58,069 nucleotides of DNA, taken from the NCBI GenBank assembly GCA_015039365.1, contig WION01000140.1, positions 72,501-130,569 of the forward strand. The letters are read 5' to 3'. A model generated the notes under the pieces. The model did not search any database. It saw only the letters and a list, made by a program, of their open reading frames with translations, and was not told the DNA's origin. The first letter of the stretch is position 1; each line of letters opens with the position of its first letter. The position numbers and the translations under genes are program-made. Shown here one piece after another: positions 33,425 to 45,900 of the stretch. The stretch comes from Amanita rubescens (lineage: Eukaryota; Basidiomycota; Agaricomycetes; Agaricales; Amanitaceae).

Positions 33425-33535
33425 TTTACCGCCCAAGAACACAGCCAAATGACAGCCGACACGAGGACAACGGATTCGATGCCCACTGTAATTGAGCAGG
33501 CAGACGCGCCCGCCGCCGAACGGAATCATACTACT
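33425..33535 (-). pseudogene. Relic resembling the cytochrome P450 heme loop
   Basis: On the minus strand IPFGGGRVC resembles the P450 heme-binding loop (F-x2-G-x-R-x-C). It is followed a few codons later, in another phase, by GIESVVLVSAVIWLCSWAVN, which fits the helix after the loop. The two parts are out of frame and nothing upstream resembles the rest of a P450. It is at most a short relic. Confidence 0.3.
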
Positions 33536-33589
33536 GATTGCTGACGTTATTATATATCGCCATAGGGAGAAAACGGAACAGATGCACTC

Positions 33590-34165
33590 ACCAGCGAACC
33601 CTCCCAAAGCGTGGCTCACCGTTCTTATGCTATTCACACGATATGCTTAGAGAAACCGGAACTACCTCTATAGCCCAAAATCTAGCTTGTAAGATTACGG
33701 GAGAAGACGGGAACACAACGTTCCAATTCAATTCAAAAATTGGCGCTATTACAACAAACGACCGAACATGGGATTGTCTCCCCTCATGACCGTTATGACA
33801 TGATCTGCGAAGAAAATGTAGTGAGAAATGGTGATAGTAGGGGTCGACCTTACTTGCAAGAACTCCAGATCTGAAGAAATATTCACCCCAAGAAAAGTGA
33901 TCTGCAAAGACGTCTAAATGGAGAGTCTAACCTAGTAGGAGGAGATTCAGGGCTCACATATCCATTTCCGCTTGAAGATTTCAATTTCTGCCTTGCCTTT
34001 ATCACCGTGTTGCTCACCAACAATATCTGGATGATCCCTCTGTAAAACAGGTACAATTACTTTGTAAAAGTTATTAACGAATCGCTTGCGCCATTCTCGA
34101 CACGTGCGACCATAATGTCCAATGTTATTTGTCATCGAATCAATGGTTAGCTGACCTTGAGAGCC
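33590..34165. repeat. Dispersed inverted duplication, source copy
   Basis: This segment covers the 3' flank and last exons of the second CFA-synthase-like gene. It is matched in reverse orientation by about 55985-56545 with high similarity and a few indels, including one of about 9 bases near 33713. Confidence 0.85.
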
Positions 34166-35560
34166 AGTTTGAAGACTCCGGATTAGAACTGACAAGGGGG
34201 GTATGTAAAAGATTTCGGGATAGGCTAAAATTGGTTTTCTTAAAACAGTTCAAATGCGAAGCCACGACGATTTCTTACCCTATTACGCGAGTTCTTCAAC
34301 AGAAAGCAAATTGTAACATATGATTACTCACCCATTTCTTTAGGAAACCGGAGCTGTATGAGCATTCTGTGGAACAAATTTGTTAAAAACACAGATAAAT
34401 GGATAACAACGCACTACTCTCTTCAGAGACCGTGGCAGCCACTACTACGCCGACGCCATTCGTCGGATTCATCGCCCAATGGACTTTAGCCCAAAATGTC
34501 TCGATAAGGTTTTTCTCTATATGCGGTATCAATTCAACGCAGGTCACTCGGTCAAAGGCGTGTTGCCAATCAGTGGGCATCTTAAGATAATCCATATCAT
34601 GGAATGTGACTCTATCGCTGACACCTGCAAGGGCTGCTTGTTCTCTTGCATGAGCCACCTGACTGACCGAAAGCGTTATTGCATCGATTTTCGTGTCTGG
34701 AATAGACTGCGCAATCATGATAGCTAGCGATCCCCATCCGCAACCTAGGTCAAGAACACGATGACCAGGGAGAATTCCGGCCTTGTCGATGACGTATTTC
34801 ATCTTTCGTACTTGGGCCTCATACAACACATCCACGTTTGGATCCTCTTTAGCCTCTTGACCTTCATCCAATGGATCGAAAATGGCGCACGAATAATTCA
34901 TGTCCTTCGACATGTAGGCTGAACTCCGAGATTACATTTTATTCTTTGATTAAAAATCAATATAGACATACCTGAGAACATATCATTTGAGATATCATAA
35001 TGGGCTGCACCATCGGAAAGCGATGCGTCGACAGTGTCCAGGAATCGGTGGTATAAGAATCTCCGAGGAAGGTTGAACAGAGACCAAAAACTCCGCTCAA
35101 GCTCAAGCAAAGTTTCGTTCCTAGAGAAGATCTACGGGAAAATATAGAAACCATAACTGTGACGATTTAGGAAAAAATCATTACCTCTAACAATGGAACC
35201 AAGTCGTCGCATGCAACATCTCCAAACATGTACGACTCGGCGAAACCAAGGTCACCAGCGCCAGTACACATTCGCAACCAGAAGTTATCGTTCAGTACTC
35301 GAATTTCTGCTTTCAAGTCTTGCCTGTGTTCATCTTGCGCCAGAGGTGCTGGAAAAACGTAGACTTGCTTCGGTGTGGACAATGTCAATTCTCCGACTCT
35401 AATTCGCTGAAAAGCGCTAGCCCAGGCATGAGCACCTCATGTTCGAATGAGGAAAAAGTGACAATACGGACTTGAGCACTGTAGCCTCAGCTTGACCCGT
35501 GACGAATTTTCTGACTACCGCGCCACTTGGCCAGAATTTGTCCATCGATGTAGATATGAA
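33749..35560 (-). pseudogene. CFA-synthase-like gene, copy 2, decayed 5' end and altered active site
   Basis: Paralogue of 28993-30891 with the same motif order: YMFGDVACDDL, HYDISNDMFS, MSKDMNYSCAIF, VLDLGCGWGSLA, LIRSLQTGSQGQ and, after the last introns, DHFSWGEYFFRSGVLA and HVITVMRG, ending FGRLL. Two oddities stand out. The block that reads SIEMMEHVG in copy 1 reads CVELIPHIE here, losing the conserved glutamate. In the N-terminal exon the reading frame shifts near 35430-35450, between VLKSVLSLFPHSN and the following FQRIRVGELTL, with no room for an intron, and no in-frame start is found upstream of HLFFISTSMDKFW (about 35540). It may be a recent pseudogene, or may be expressed from an internal start. 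The later splice sites are intact. Confidence 0.7.
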
Positions 35561-37062
35561 GAATAGGTGTTCGCCAGGGGAAAATTGCGGGGTGGGGTAG
35601 TGACTTCAGGTAATTTCATATTTAAGTATATCGTGCGAGGCGTGCGGGTCGAGATCTCAAGGATGCATTGCCATTCCTGCCTCATGCCCATTGCTACTTC
35701 CCTGCTACGTAAATTACCCCAGGGGATTATGAGGGTATTGGCCCCGAGTCTTTTCATGGATCGCAACATTCCTTCCCGTGGGATGTCGCTCGTTCTGGGT
35801 TTTATTCCTTTCCAAAGTACTAAGTACTTTCTTTGGAAGTTCTGCTAAAGGGACTGAAAAAAGAACCCAGCGCTTTGCTTCGCAAGTATGATGTATGCAG
35901 CGTGCAGAAGGCGTTCCGAGAACCCCGCGATTTCGCTTCCTCTACCGGTGCTATCACTTACCGGTGCTGTCACTGTCTCGAACGTCATGACGTAGATCGG
36001 GGAACAGCTAAGCGAATGAGACAAATTTGAAGATCTGTTGCCATTACGTGCTCGCTGCTGCAAAGCTGGGGGTACCCTGTCCTGGATGTTGTCCTCCAAT
36101 TCAACGTAGTTTGAAGCTAGGGCCTCGGCTTGGATATACAGAACAAGGACGACGGCGGGCTTACTGCGGGCTTGCACCCTGTAAAAACGCTGCCGGAGCT
36201 TTTATTCTATAATTGATCGCCCTGCGCTCTTTTACAAAATTGCAATGCGAGCCTTGCATATTTGACCCATTCTTGCGGCTGTGGAGGCTTGCAATCCCTT
36301 GATCTGTATTTTGCATCACAATGCATCGAAAGTGTCGAGGCCCATGTACTCACGGCGAGCTGGAATTCAGTTTGGCTGTCTAAATATGATGTTGGTAAGG
36401 GAACCTACTTAGAAGTTACGAGTGGTAGATATTCAGGCAGGGGATACTAACCCAAGCCAGACTTCTTTTAACTGATACAGCTTATCAAAGTGGTTCGTAA
36501 CGTCTACTGGAGGCCCGACCTCGATCTTGACAATTTTCGCGCCAATCATCCAGTCACGAAACAGAGAGGGTGACTTTGCAACCCTTTTGCAAAACAATGA
36601 AACCCATCGAAATCGCTGAGCAGACAACTCATGACGCACCACTGGGGTAGTCGGAGACTAAGGTCCAGGAATCATGGGGTCATTGATCGGAAAAGGTTCA
36701 AAGGAGATAAACGTTGCCTTGGGGACCCTGAATTCATCATCATCATGCATGCCTGGCACGGCGTTTGCCGGTTGGCTCGGCGAATAATGTCACTACGGCC
36801 TCGGAATGTAAGTTGGAATGATGACCTCGTTCGGACGGCGGTTGGTATCTGCGTGCCCATGAAGCCATACATTGCTTATCTCACAAACCTAATCATTCGC
36901 GCACGGCAGCGCCTCATAACGTAAACCTAGCCTAGGGTTAGCTGGCATAGTTGGTTCGAAAACAGTCAGGAACAGTCGTAGGTCCGTGCACATAGATTGA
37001 TAGCTCGACTCATTAACGTTAACCGAGGTCCGCCGCGATTCCTACACCCACAACCATCTACC
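35561..37062. other. Intergenic, no supported gene
   Basis: Several short frames (for example minus 36433-36642) lack start context or domains. No repeats were recognised. Confidence 0.4.
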
Positions 37063-38648
37063 ATGAAGGTTTTGACCACCCCAGAACCACCCGTTGAGGA
37101 ACTTGCCGGATCCTGGACGTGCATGGTCTGCAACAGGAAGATGGACAAAAAATCCAAGCGTGGGCACCTCACGGGCAAACCCCATTCAAGGGAGGCTGCG
37201 AAACTTGCCCAATTTATTTCATCACTGGGTCCAAGGACGGGAGGTGGTTTCGGTCCTCCCCAGGCACCTCGTTTGCCGTGAGTTGTCTATGAGCGTCTTG
37301 ATATCATCCGTGTGATATATATTTGGACTTCTTAGCTCGACTTCAAGCAACAAATTTCTGTTCGTGAATATCAATAACACGACCAAACCTGACCCTCGCG
37401 ACGGCGAAAGACTAGCTATCAAAGACTATGGCCCATCATGGCAGGAAGCCAAGAGGCTTTACTTGTTGGATTCAGAACACAATCGCCAGACGATGCCTTT
37501 GCCTCTCCTTGATGGAGAATCTGACATCAAGGGATGTCGTGCCATTGTCACTGGTGCCAACACCGGTAAGCGGGTCTAGTGCCGTTATCATCGCCGCTTA
37601 TTGATCATTGGTCCCAAAGGCATAGGCTATGAGGTCGCAAAAGGCCTACTTCTCCGCGGAATCGGCACCGTGATCCTCGCGTGCAAGAACGAATCAAAGG
37701 GCCTTGCTGCGGCGGAGGCGTTGCGCAAGGAGACTGGGCGGGAGTGGGGGGCAGTTGAGTTCCGTCACCTGGACCTCTCGTGGTTCGGATCCGTGCGTGC
37801 GTTCGCAAAGCAGTACATCGATGACAAGATACCACTTCATGTGCTTGTGCACAATGCTGGTGTGCACGGCATCGGCGCGTGTCAGGCGTTTACGGCGGAT
37901 AGCTTGGATTTGATGTGAGTGTTGATTATACTTTGCGATGGACTCTCACCGGTAAGGCTGACCAACCTCATTAAGTATGCAGGTCAATCATGTCGCCCCT
38001 CTGCTGCTCACCCTTCTCCTTCTGCCAGCAATGTTCGGAGCCGTTTGGCGCTTTTTACCTCCAAAGGCAGCACGCGTGATCTGGGTAACAAGTGACGAAG
38101 CGGAGCTCATGCCGTTCCCTGAGGCTGTTCTCCCCCGTCCCGTCACGGCACTGTGCCACAAGAAGAGGCTCTTCTCACCTAAGGATAAGCTCACACAGTA
38201 CGCCACTGCAAAGCTGCTCAACATCATGTGTGCACGGGAGCTTCTGGAACGCCTCTTCCTACAACGCATTGAATTGAAAGGTAGCGTACGTGTTGCTGCC
38301 GCACATCCGGGCCGCGTGGAGACAAGTCTTGGGAAGACGGATTCATGGCTGGGCAACATTTTTCGGTCTGAGGCTGCAAGTTTCGGGGATTGGGATGACA
38401 TTGTCCTCCGCACCCCAGAGGAGGGTGCGAAAACGGTGTTGCTTGTGGCATCGTATGAGGGGCGAAAAATTTGGGGACAGAAGGGGTATAGCAAGGACAT
38501 ACAATCGATGCCGGTTTTTGAGAACATGGAGATCATGCGGGCATATCCTCAATTAGCCCAATCCAGGGATTTGAGGAAGAAGGTTTGGACGGACACGGTA
38601 CGGTTAATGAAATTGAAGGAAGGTGAGGTGCATGAAAGATATTTGTAG
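37063..38648 (+). CDS. C2H2-type zinc finger joined to short-chain dehydrogenase/reductase (470 aa if one gene)
   Basis: The first exon (37063-37277) encodes a U1-like C2H2 finger, WTCMVCNRKMDKKSKRGHL with the second histidine five residues on, which is common in Agaricomycetes. Its GTGAGT donor and the acceptor at 37335 splice in frame into an exon (37336-37565) that leads, through a charged segment, to TGANTG. Exons 37620-37914 and 37976-38648 complete a Rossmann dehydrogenase: TGANTGIGYE (nucleotide), HNAGVHG (NNAG-like), QVNHVAP, and the YATAK catalytic Tyr-Lys pair. The final protein ends GEVHERYL. An alternative is two genes, the dehydrogenase starting at ATG 37492. The protein-like linker and the lack of an earlier ATG in it favour the fused reading. 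Confidence 0.65.
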
Positions 38649-39755
38649 GCGGTATTGGATTTTGTATTATGTAATTTACATGCGATGACGGCGACGATAA
38701 CGACATTTAGGCGGCAATAAAGGAATGTTGAGGTGGATATGGGTACCTGAGGTTGAGGCTGTGGTTCCGGTTGCGGTTAGGGTGACAGAGAGTCGTAACT
38801 TTTAGACGGAGCAGTCGGAGAGTCGTTTTCGGGGTATGTGGCGCGATTTGGGCTAGACATGGCGGGGATCATCTTCGATCTTCTTTTCCAGTTCCATTCG
38901 CCCTTCCGACGTTCTTATTCATCGACGTAGGTATTTAATCCATAGCGAATCCATAGCGACGATGCGAGACCTTGCGGACCTAGGTTGGGGGACCACATCG
39001 GCCAGAAACTGTCCAGCGACGAGTTCTGGATGAGTTACTATTGCTATAAATGGATGGATAGAAAGTACCTGAATATCATCCAAACATCGTAGGATTCATT
39101 TCTCGTATACTTAAGGGAGACTGCTCAAAAAGAGATGAGAGCAGGTGGCGTGACGGTGCATTGTCATGTTCGAGGGTGTCGGCGGGGGAAGGATCATAGG
39201 CAACCCCGGTGGCGGTTCTAACAGAGAAAGGTCAGTGTGGTTGGGATTAGGACAGATCCGTGTGGTGGAAGGGATACGAAACCAGGCATTGGCATCTGAG
39301 TTGTGTTTTGAGGCCCCATCGCTCCGGGAGACGTGGTGTGATGCTCGAGTCGGGATATGCCGTTGGAGAATATGATGGGCATGGTCCGAGGCTGGGATTA
39401 TATAGCCTCATATATAGCTCTGGGCCTTGTTCCTGATGCCGGAGGCCGCGCTTCGCGATAAATCAAGCTATACAGTAATGGTTTTGCATGGAGATGAAGA
39501 TGTTCGGATGAGTGGATACCGTAGTGTGACACACAAGGGCACGTACTTTGCATAGCGTAGCTGTATTTTACATCACAATGCGTCTGAATTCGCTTCTCGG
39601 GAGGCAGACCTTTGTGCCATCGAATAAGCATTGTAATTGATATTGATGCATGATTACAATCTATAAAGGTGTTTAAGGTGTGTATCAAATATATATAACT
39701 TCGTGGTAACGTGCTTAGTGCTGGATATCATTCCGAAAAATCATCTGGGTCTTTT
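38649..39755. other. Intergenic, no supported gene
   Basis: No domain-bearing frame. The region separates two genes whose 3' ends face each other (convergent). Confidence 0.45.
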
Positions 39756-41633
39756 TTATACTTCGTGGACCGTCTCATCATCATTTGGTGATCTGGCCTT
39801 TTGTTCGTCACCCTCACATTGCGCCGCTGATCGTTTGGCGTCCTTCTCAGTGCCCTGCTCAATGTCAATTTGTTCCACCTCTCGCTCCTTTTTCCTCGCG
39901 TCTACGACACTTTTATTAGGTTCTGCACCACCTTCCCATCCAAACCACGTATATCGTTCGCAATGAGGACCGCGAACGAGTAGAAAGACTAGTTGGGTGG
40001 CATACCACGCGAGTGATAGACCGGCAGCGGCGCGCCACCCGTGCTGTACGAAGACCTTGGTACCTACAGCAGTACCCATCACTAGCCCTATGAAAGTCTG
40101 CAAGCCCATTAGTCTACCTCGCACGCATGAACTGGACAACTCACTGAAATAATGAGAACTGCGTTTAGACGAGAACGAGCCGAAGACGATATGCTAGTGA
40201 TTGGGTTAGGAAGCCGTGTAGAATGCGAAAAAAAGTACGTTGCGTTACCTTAGCGCAGATGTTGTAACTGAAACTTGTGTCGTTTGTCTGAACACATCAG
40301 TACCGATGGTGACTACGATGACGGCCCCGACATTAATGCCTCCAGCTCCCACTTGAATAGCTTGGAACAAGATGCAGCAGACGGTACTGACGGGAGTAAA
40401 CGATGTGCAGTTTGAAAGATGGATATAAACTTACGCGATCAGTGTACCATACCATGGCACTAATCGATCGATAGCCCGGCCCGCAACAGGAGCCAATGCT
40501 ACGCCCACCATGCCAAGCAACCCGAACAAGCCAATGACAAGCCTACAACAAGACGTCATCAGAATTGAAAGGATAAAAAAGAGAAGTAAAGCTGACGTAG
40601 AATAGTTGTAGGGCGGTTCAGATAGTAGGAAAGTCAGCGTAACCCAGAAGCTGGAGAAACATGCACTGGAGACCATGTTGATCAAGCATGCCTGGATGAG
40701 GATCGGCTCCGTAACGGCATATTTCGCCAGGGAGAGCAGCACGTTCCAGTATGTCAGATTTTTGTTCTTCCTTGGATAGTCAGGGATGACGGAGTAGCAT
40801 CCCACCAGTAATAGAGATTGTAACCCTATTGCCATGTAGTAGACAACGCGCCACGATGCGAATTCGGAAATAACTCCCGACAGAACCCGTGCGATAAGGA
40901 TTCCAAACAAAAGTCCGGATAAAACGATAGAAAGCGCGGAAGCTCGGCGTTCTGGGGGCGCGAGGTCTGCCGCAAGAGGAAGCACAATTTGCGGGGTCAC
41001 GCTAAATACGCCAACTAGGAATGAAAGGGCTCCGAAAACGGCGAAGGACGACGTCACCGCGAGGCCAATGGTTAGTGCCGCGGAAAGTATATTTAGGAGC
41101 AGTATGATTTGACGTCGGCGAACCAGGTCTCCGAGTGGAGTTATGAAGAGAAGGCCTATGGCATATCTAAAGTGCGTCGTGAGCTATATTGATTATAGAA
41201 GTATAATAATAGGCTAACCCCGCTTGGACGAGAGTTGGTACCCTGTCAAAAGATGAAAAGGGTACATTGTAGTCACGAAGGCATACGTACCTTGAGACTT
41301 CGCTGTATGTTATACCAAACGACTTTGCAAGTTCAACTGAAAGCTAGTGTCACCAAGAAAATCACTTAAACAAAGTCAACGGAGGACTTGCCTAATATTG
41401 GTTGACAGTAGTAAAGGTTGGCAGCGGCTGTGTACAACTTAGGGAGTATCTCCACGGTTAATGAAATACCACTTACTGAACGTGCTTGCGACACCAAAGA
41501 AGACATTGAGGAAAAGTCCAAAGTGAAAAGGCTGGCCGGGCTGATAGCGCAGTCGTTTGGGAATGGGCAAGAATCCGAAATCCTTGTCGAATGACTCGAT
41601 TTCTTGTTCGTTATCGTCCAGTTCCTTGGCCAT
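39756..41633 (-). CDS. Major facilitator superfamily transporter
   Basis: About twelve membrane segments spread over about seven exons, starting at 41633 (MAKELDDNEQEIESFDKDFGF). Segments include the first helix entered from FHFGLFLNVFFGVAST, an MFS motif-A-like loop GDLVRRRQ between helices 2 and 3, a motif resembling the proline-rich antiporter region (GVFSVTPQIVLPLAADLAPPERRA), a central cytoplasmic loop (PDYPRKNKN), and the last helix pair (GLQTFIGLVMGTAVG). The C-terminal cytoplasmic tail is highly charged (EGGAEPNKSVVDARKKEREVEQ). Substrate cannot be read from the sequence. Fungal relatives include drug- and small-molecule exporters. It is not next to an obvious biosynthetic cluster. 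Confidence 0.8.
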
Positions 41634-41955
41634 TGGCGTCTACACCTTGCCCTCTCCCTACAATTTTCCATACTTATATGTCACTTGAGGGTGATCCGAG
41701 TCATGAATAACGTTAACGGCAGGCGCGGCGGTCGGCTGGAGGCTTGACCGCGGCTCCGGAAGCTTCGCATGAAATGCAACAGCTCCTTAAGCTTTTTATA
41801 ATTCGCTCCTCCGAGCCGATATCCCTGGCAATGATGTATGCCTCTCGCACCTCAGGCTTTTGGTTGGTTGAGCCAAGGGTCGGCCAATACATAACAACCG
41901 AGCATAAGAGGCAAATAATGAGAGTGACGTCAGACGATTTGAAGCATTACTCCCG
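41634..41955. other. Divergent intergenic region
   Basis: Shared upstream region of the MFS gene (-) and the 41956 gene (+). No further gene seen. Confidence 0.4.
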
Positions 41956-42519
41956 ATGATGACCTCGAACAACATCCTCGAAACGCATAACCCACCGCTC
42001 ATCACACATTCTGCCCCAGTGCAGGTCCAAGAGAAACCAGAACAGGCGCACTTGACCGTCAGCGAACCCGCCCCCGAGTCATCTTCATCCTATACCCCGC
42101 CTTCGCCCGAACAAATAATCGTGGTACCTCAAACCATGGACGAGCGGCCTATCTTTTCTCGCCATAGCCTGTCCAACCAAGTCATTTTTCCCGCTCGAAA
42201 GCCATCACTACGGAACGCCGCCGCACCCGCACCTGAACAACAATACTCTACCATTTTCGAAAGCTTGTATTCGATTTTCAACAACGCCTATACTGCTTGG
42301 ACTGGGACAAATGAAGAATCAAAATCGCCACAGGTCTCGTCTCCGAGCTCTTCTACTAGTTACTCTGGTATCAACCCCTCGAACGCCAAATCGGAGCCGA
42401 TTACTATTACTCGCGAACGGGATAGATTCGAGGCTTGGCCCTTTATAGGTACCGCAAGCCAATATGACGTTGATAATTACGCATCGGAGGATCAAGATGA
42501 ATCTTTTGAAACGGCATAA
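41956..42519 (+). CDS. Uncharacterised 187-aa protein, paralogue of the 19.8 kb gene
   Basis: Single-exon frame beginning MMTSNNILETHNPP. The N-terminal third is disordered, proline- and serine-rich. Then come the paralogue-shared blocks: FSRHSLSNQVIFPARKP, a central amphipathic stretch (YSIFNNAYTAWTGTNEE), a serine-rich stretch, and RFEAWPFIGTASQYD followed by an acidic end (EDQDESFETA). The 19.8 kb protein has the same blocks in the same order (FSRH, VILPVRKP, TVTWTKATKE, YDSWPYIP, EDEGE). No known domain is recognised and no signal peptide is seen. It lies divergent to the MFS gene. Function unknown. Confidence 0.65.
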   Translation: MMTSNNILETHNPPLITHSAPVQVQEKPEQAHLTVSEPAPESSSSYTPPSPEQIIVVPQTMDERPIFSRHSLSNQVIFPARKPSLRNAAAPAPEQQYSTIFESLYSIFNNAYTAWTGTNEESKSPQVSSPSSSTSYSGINPSNAKSEPITITRERDRFEAWPFIGTASQYDVDNYASEDQDESFETA

Positions 42520-42962
42520 ACTTTCACCACCGGTTCCAGGCTCAAGTTTCAGAGATCTCGGTTAACGGACACACTCAAGGACCGATAAAACCATTTTTAC
42601 TATGGAACTATTTTCGAATATGAATCAACGTTGTCCTACATCGAGCTGGCTCGGGCGTTCATCAAATCTTCTACGAGAAATCCGACCTACTTCTGGCGAT
42701 ACCCGATCTCAGCGATTTTCATCTCCACGCGTTACCCGGTAGCGTTCAATTCATCAAGCCCAGCTAGACGCGGATAATCACCAGGCATCATCGTTACTCT
42801 ACATCAGTCAAATACTGCTTGCGTTGGTATAATACATGTATATATATAGGCTGCCACAAAATTAATCTACAATAGACATTAAAGTAAAACCTTGGTGCTT
42901 GACCGAAAGTGAAGTTTGAGAAACTAGTGTTGTGATGTTTTATGCAGCAATTATTTAATAAA
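42520..42962. other. Convergent intergenic region
   Basis: 3' regions of the 41956 gene (+) and SCC2 (-). AT-rich, with a TATATATA run near 42838. No gene. Confidence 0.45.
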
Positions 42963-45900
42963 TTACACTTCCATGTCGCCTTCCGGTTCACCAGTTACTC
43001 CGTCTTCATTCCATATGTCCAAGAACTGAGAGGCGAGTTTGAATAGTAGCCGCAACATATAGATAAAGCAACTTACTCTGTTCTTTTGTGCATCGACGTC
43101 TAATGATGTCAATATGGGTGTTGTAGCATAAGGTAATCGTTCCCAAGATATAGGGTTTTCGTGCCGTTTTGTAGCTGGCTTATCACCGATGGCACTCTTC
43201 TTCCCTACAACAAATTTATTACATTTACTGGTGTAGGAGTTTAGCACCCTTGATAAGATACTACAAGAGGGCGGCACTTACTCTTCAGAAAGAGAATATA
43301 GTGTTTTTAGGTGGGCTTTGAGGAGCATAACCATGGCGATGATGACTGAAGTCCGCATCAAAGGTATCTTGGTCTCATCTAGTGTTTGGGGATTATTGAT
43401 TTGATCTGCATTATTCTGCGAATTTGACTTCGTCGGACTGCGCAACTGGGCAAGCAGATGCGAAGGAGAAATGAGTTCTAGGACTTGCATGCCTGCCGTC
43501 GACAGAATTGCCGTTAGATGTTTGACAACCGTCAGGACCTCTTCCACCGTCTTGTACTCGAGCGCAGCAAAGTTCTCTGCCATGTATCGTGTAAAGTCCA
43601 CGTCATCCTGTCGTAGTTCAAGCTTTATTAAACAAACAAGCCAGAAATGAAACGCACCTGTGACGATTGATTCAACGAACTTTCATTGAAGACCTTGACG
43701 AGTGATCTGAGGAAATCTTGTCTTGTCGGTCGCTTCTCACGAACGAGGGAATACCATCGCTGTAGTAATGCGACAGGTGAAGGTTGCAGGCGGAAACCTG
43801 GGAAATGTCAGAAATGTGCTCTACTTGCTGGGGACGCATGTACCTCGTACGCCATCAGTGCATATCTTCTTTTGATAATCGAATGACGTTCTTGCACTGA
43901 TGGTATAACGTGCATTAAGAAGCGATGCATGTTTAGCATGGAGGATGGCGTGCAATGAACTAGCCCTGTTGCTGATTGTAGGAACAGGACTCGTCTCGAG
44001 TGCAATAATGACGGGGAAGGACTGTCAAAGACATTAATAATTGGATGCCCATCAGGAACCATCAACTTCACCTGCAAAGGATGGGCCAAGCCTTGTCTGA
44101 TCGTGAACGTAAGAACGTCAATCGCAGAAGCTTGGACTTGAGCATGCTTGGACAGCGCCGCGTTCAAGATTGGATTCAAGTACCGCTGTACGACAGCCGA
44201 ACTGACGCTATGGAATGGTCAACGAAGGGGAATGCCAAAATGCTCAAACCCTCATACCCAGAATCCGCGAAGCCATCCGTGTTCCCGACGAGCTCATCCA
44301 TATTGACATCCGTAGGCTTGTCTTTGTTCTTGGCATTGTCTGCTCTCTGTCAACAAACGTGGCGACGGAAATACTCAAGCATTCACCTTTTTCGTTCGCG
44401 CTATGCTTCTCAGCCTCGGATGCCAGAAAGTCTTGGATGATTCTCAGAACCCGGCCATGCCCTTCTTGGTCCGAGGAGGCAAAGATCGAGTCCATGATAG
44501 AAGATGACCGTTCGTGGGTCATCAAGGTGGGTTGTGCTCGGAATAGGAAGCCTAGCGTCAAAACTTGGTTTAACGAGAGAGAGATAATGACAGAAAAGAG
44601 ACAAACCCAAGCACTGTAGTAGTCGGGCTTGCAATGATATGTTATCGTACTTTTCGTATAATTGAATAAGGCTATTATATGTATGCTCTACAATAGAGGT
44701 CTATGAAACCGTTAGTAATGGCCTGTGACACGTCCCAGATTAGCATACCCGTGATATTGAATCGATTTCGGGCGCCAAGGCTGCGCAGAGTTTCCATAAA
44801 TGAGTTACACGTTTCAACCATACACACTCACTTTCGTTCTCGGTCCGGATCCGGTCAAAATCGCAATGTTCTACAAGTAACGACGCGATGAATATAACTA
44901 ATAGCAGGGCCCGCACGTCATTTGATTCCCCGCCTTGGGATTTGGGTCGTCGGATTGCTTGCTGAATGCGACCTTGAATAATCATTGCGTGAGACACCGA
45001 AACGAGAGATTCTCGGACGTAAGGACAAACCATTGCAAGACTTCATTAAATTCACCAGTCGTACGAAGTCGTGCGTAAGGTTTTGCACAACAATACACAT
45101 GCAAGCAACGGCTTCTTGGAGAACCTGGAACAATGCATCAAATCGGGTCTGCAATGCCTGTTTCGGAAGCTTACATGCGTCCCACCAGTAGAGGGTTTCA
45201 GAATCATAGGCTGCAATGCCGCTTGGAGCTCATGACCAAATTTGGCCGCCGTCTTGGGCATATGTGGCATGGAAACACGGAAAATCTTCAAAAGATAATC
45301 CGATGTTGCCAACTCCTCCGGCTGCGGCGTCAGGTTTGTCAAAATACATCATAAAGGCGATAAGGATACAGGTACTTACTGTACTGGCATTCTTCAGATA
45401 AGGAAGTAGCGTAGAGGCATTCGGACCGGACAAGATCGGTGGATAGGCGGCGCCGAAGAGGTAAATTGTCCTGATACAGTTTACTACCGTCTTTCGAGTG
45501 ATGTTAGCGTTAGCGTGGTGGTAAGAATGTAAGCTCTTACGAATCCAGGGAGATCTGATGCATCGACCAATCCATCTATCAGCGTTTCGCAAATCTCTGT
45601 ATACCTCGTGTGTAATGCGACGGCCTCGTTGCCCTCTTTATCCGCCATAATTTTGTGCAAAATAGTCTCCAAAGGTGATTGCTTGTCCTTGAAGTTGGCG
45701 GCAGTACCCATGATTACGACAACTTTTCCTTGTAACTGACTCTTGTCTTGCGAGGCGTCGTTTGAGACCAAGGTTCGCGATTTGACCGAACCTTGAGCCC
45801 CAATTGCATTCCCACTTGCGAACCACAATTCCTCAATGGTCTTCGTAGCCAGCTCCTTCACAGAGTCGTCTTCATCTAGCATGCGAAGTACAAGGCGTGT

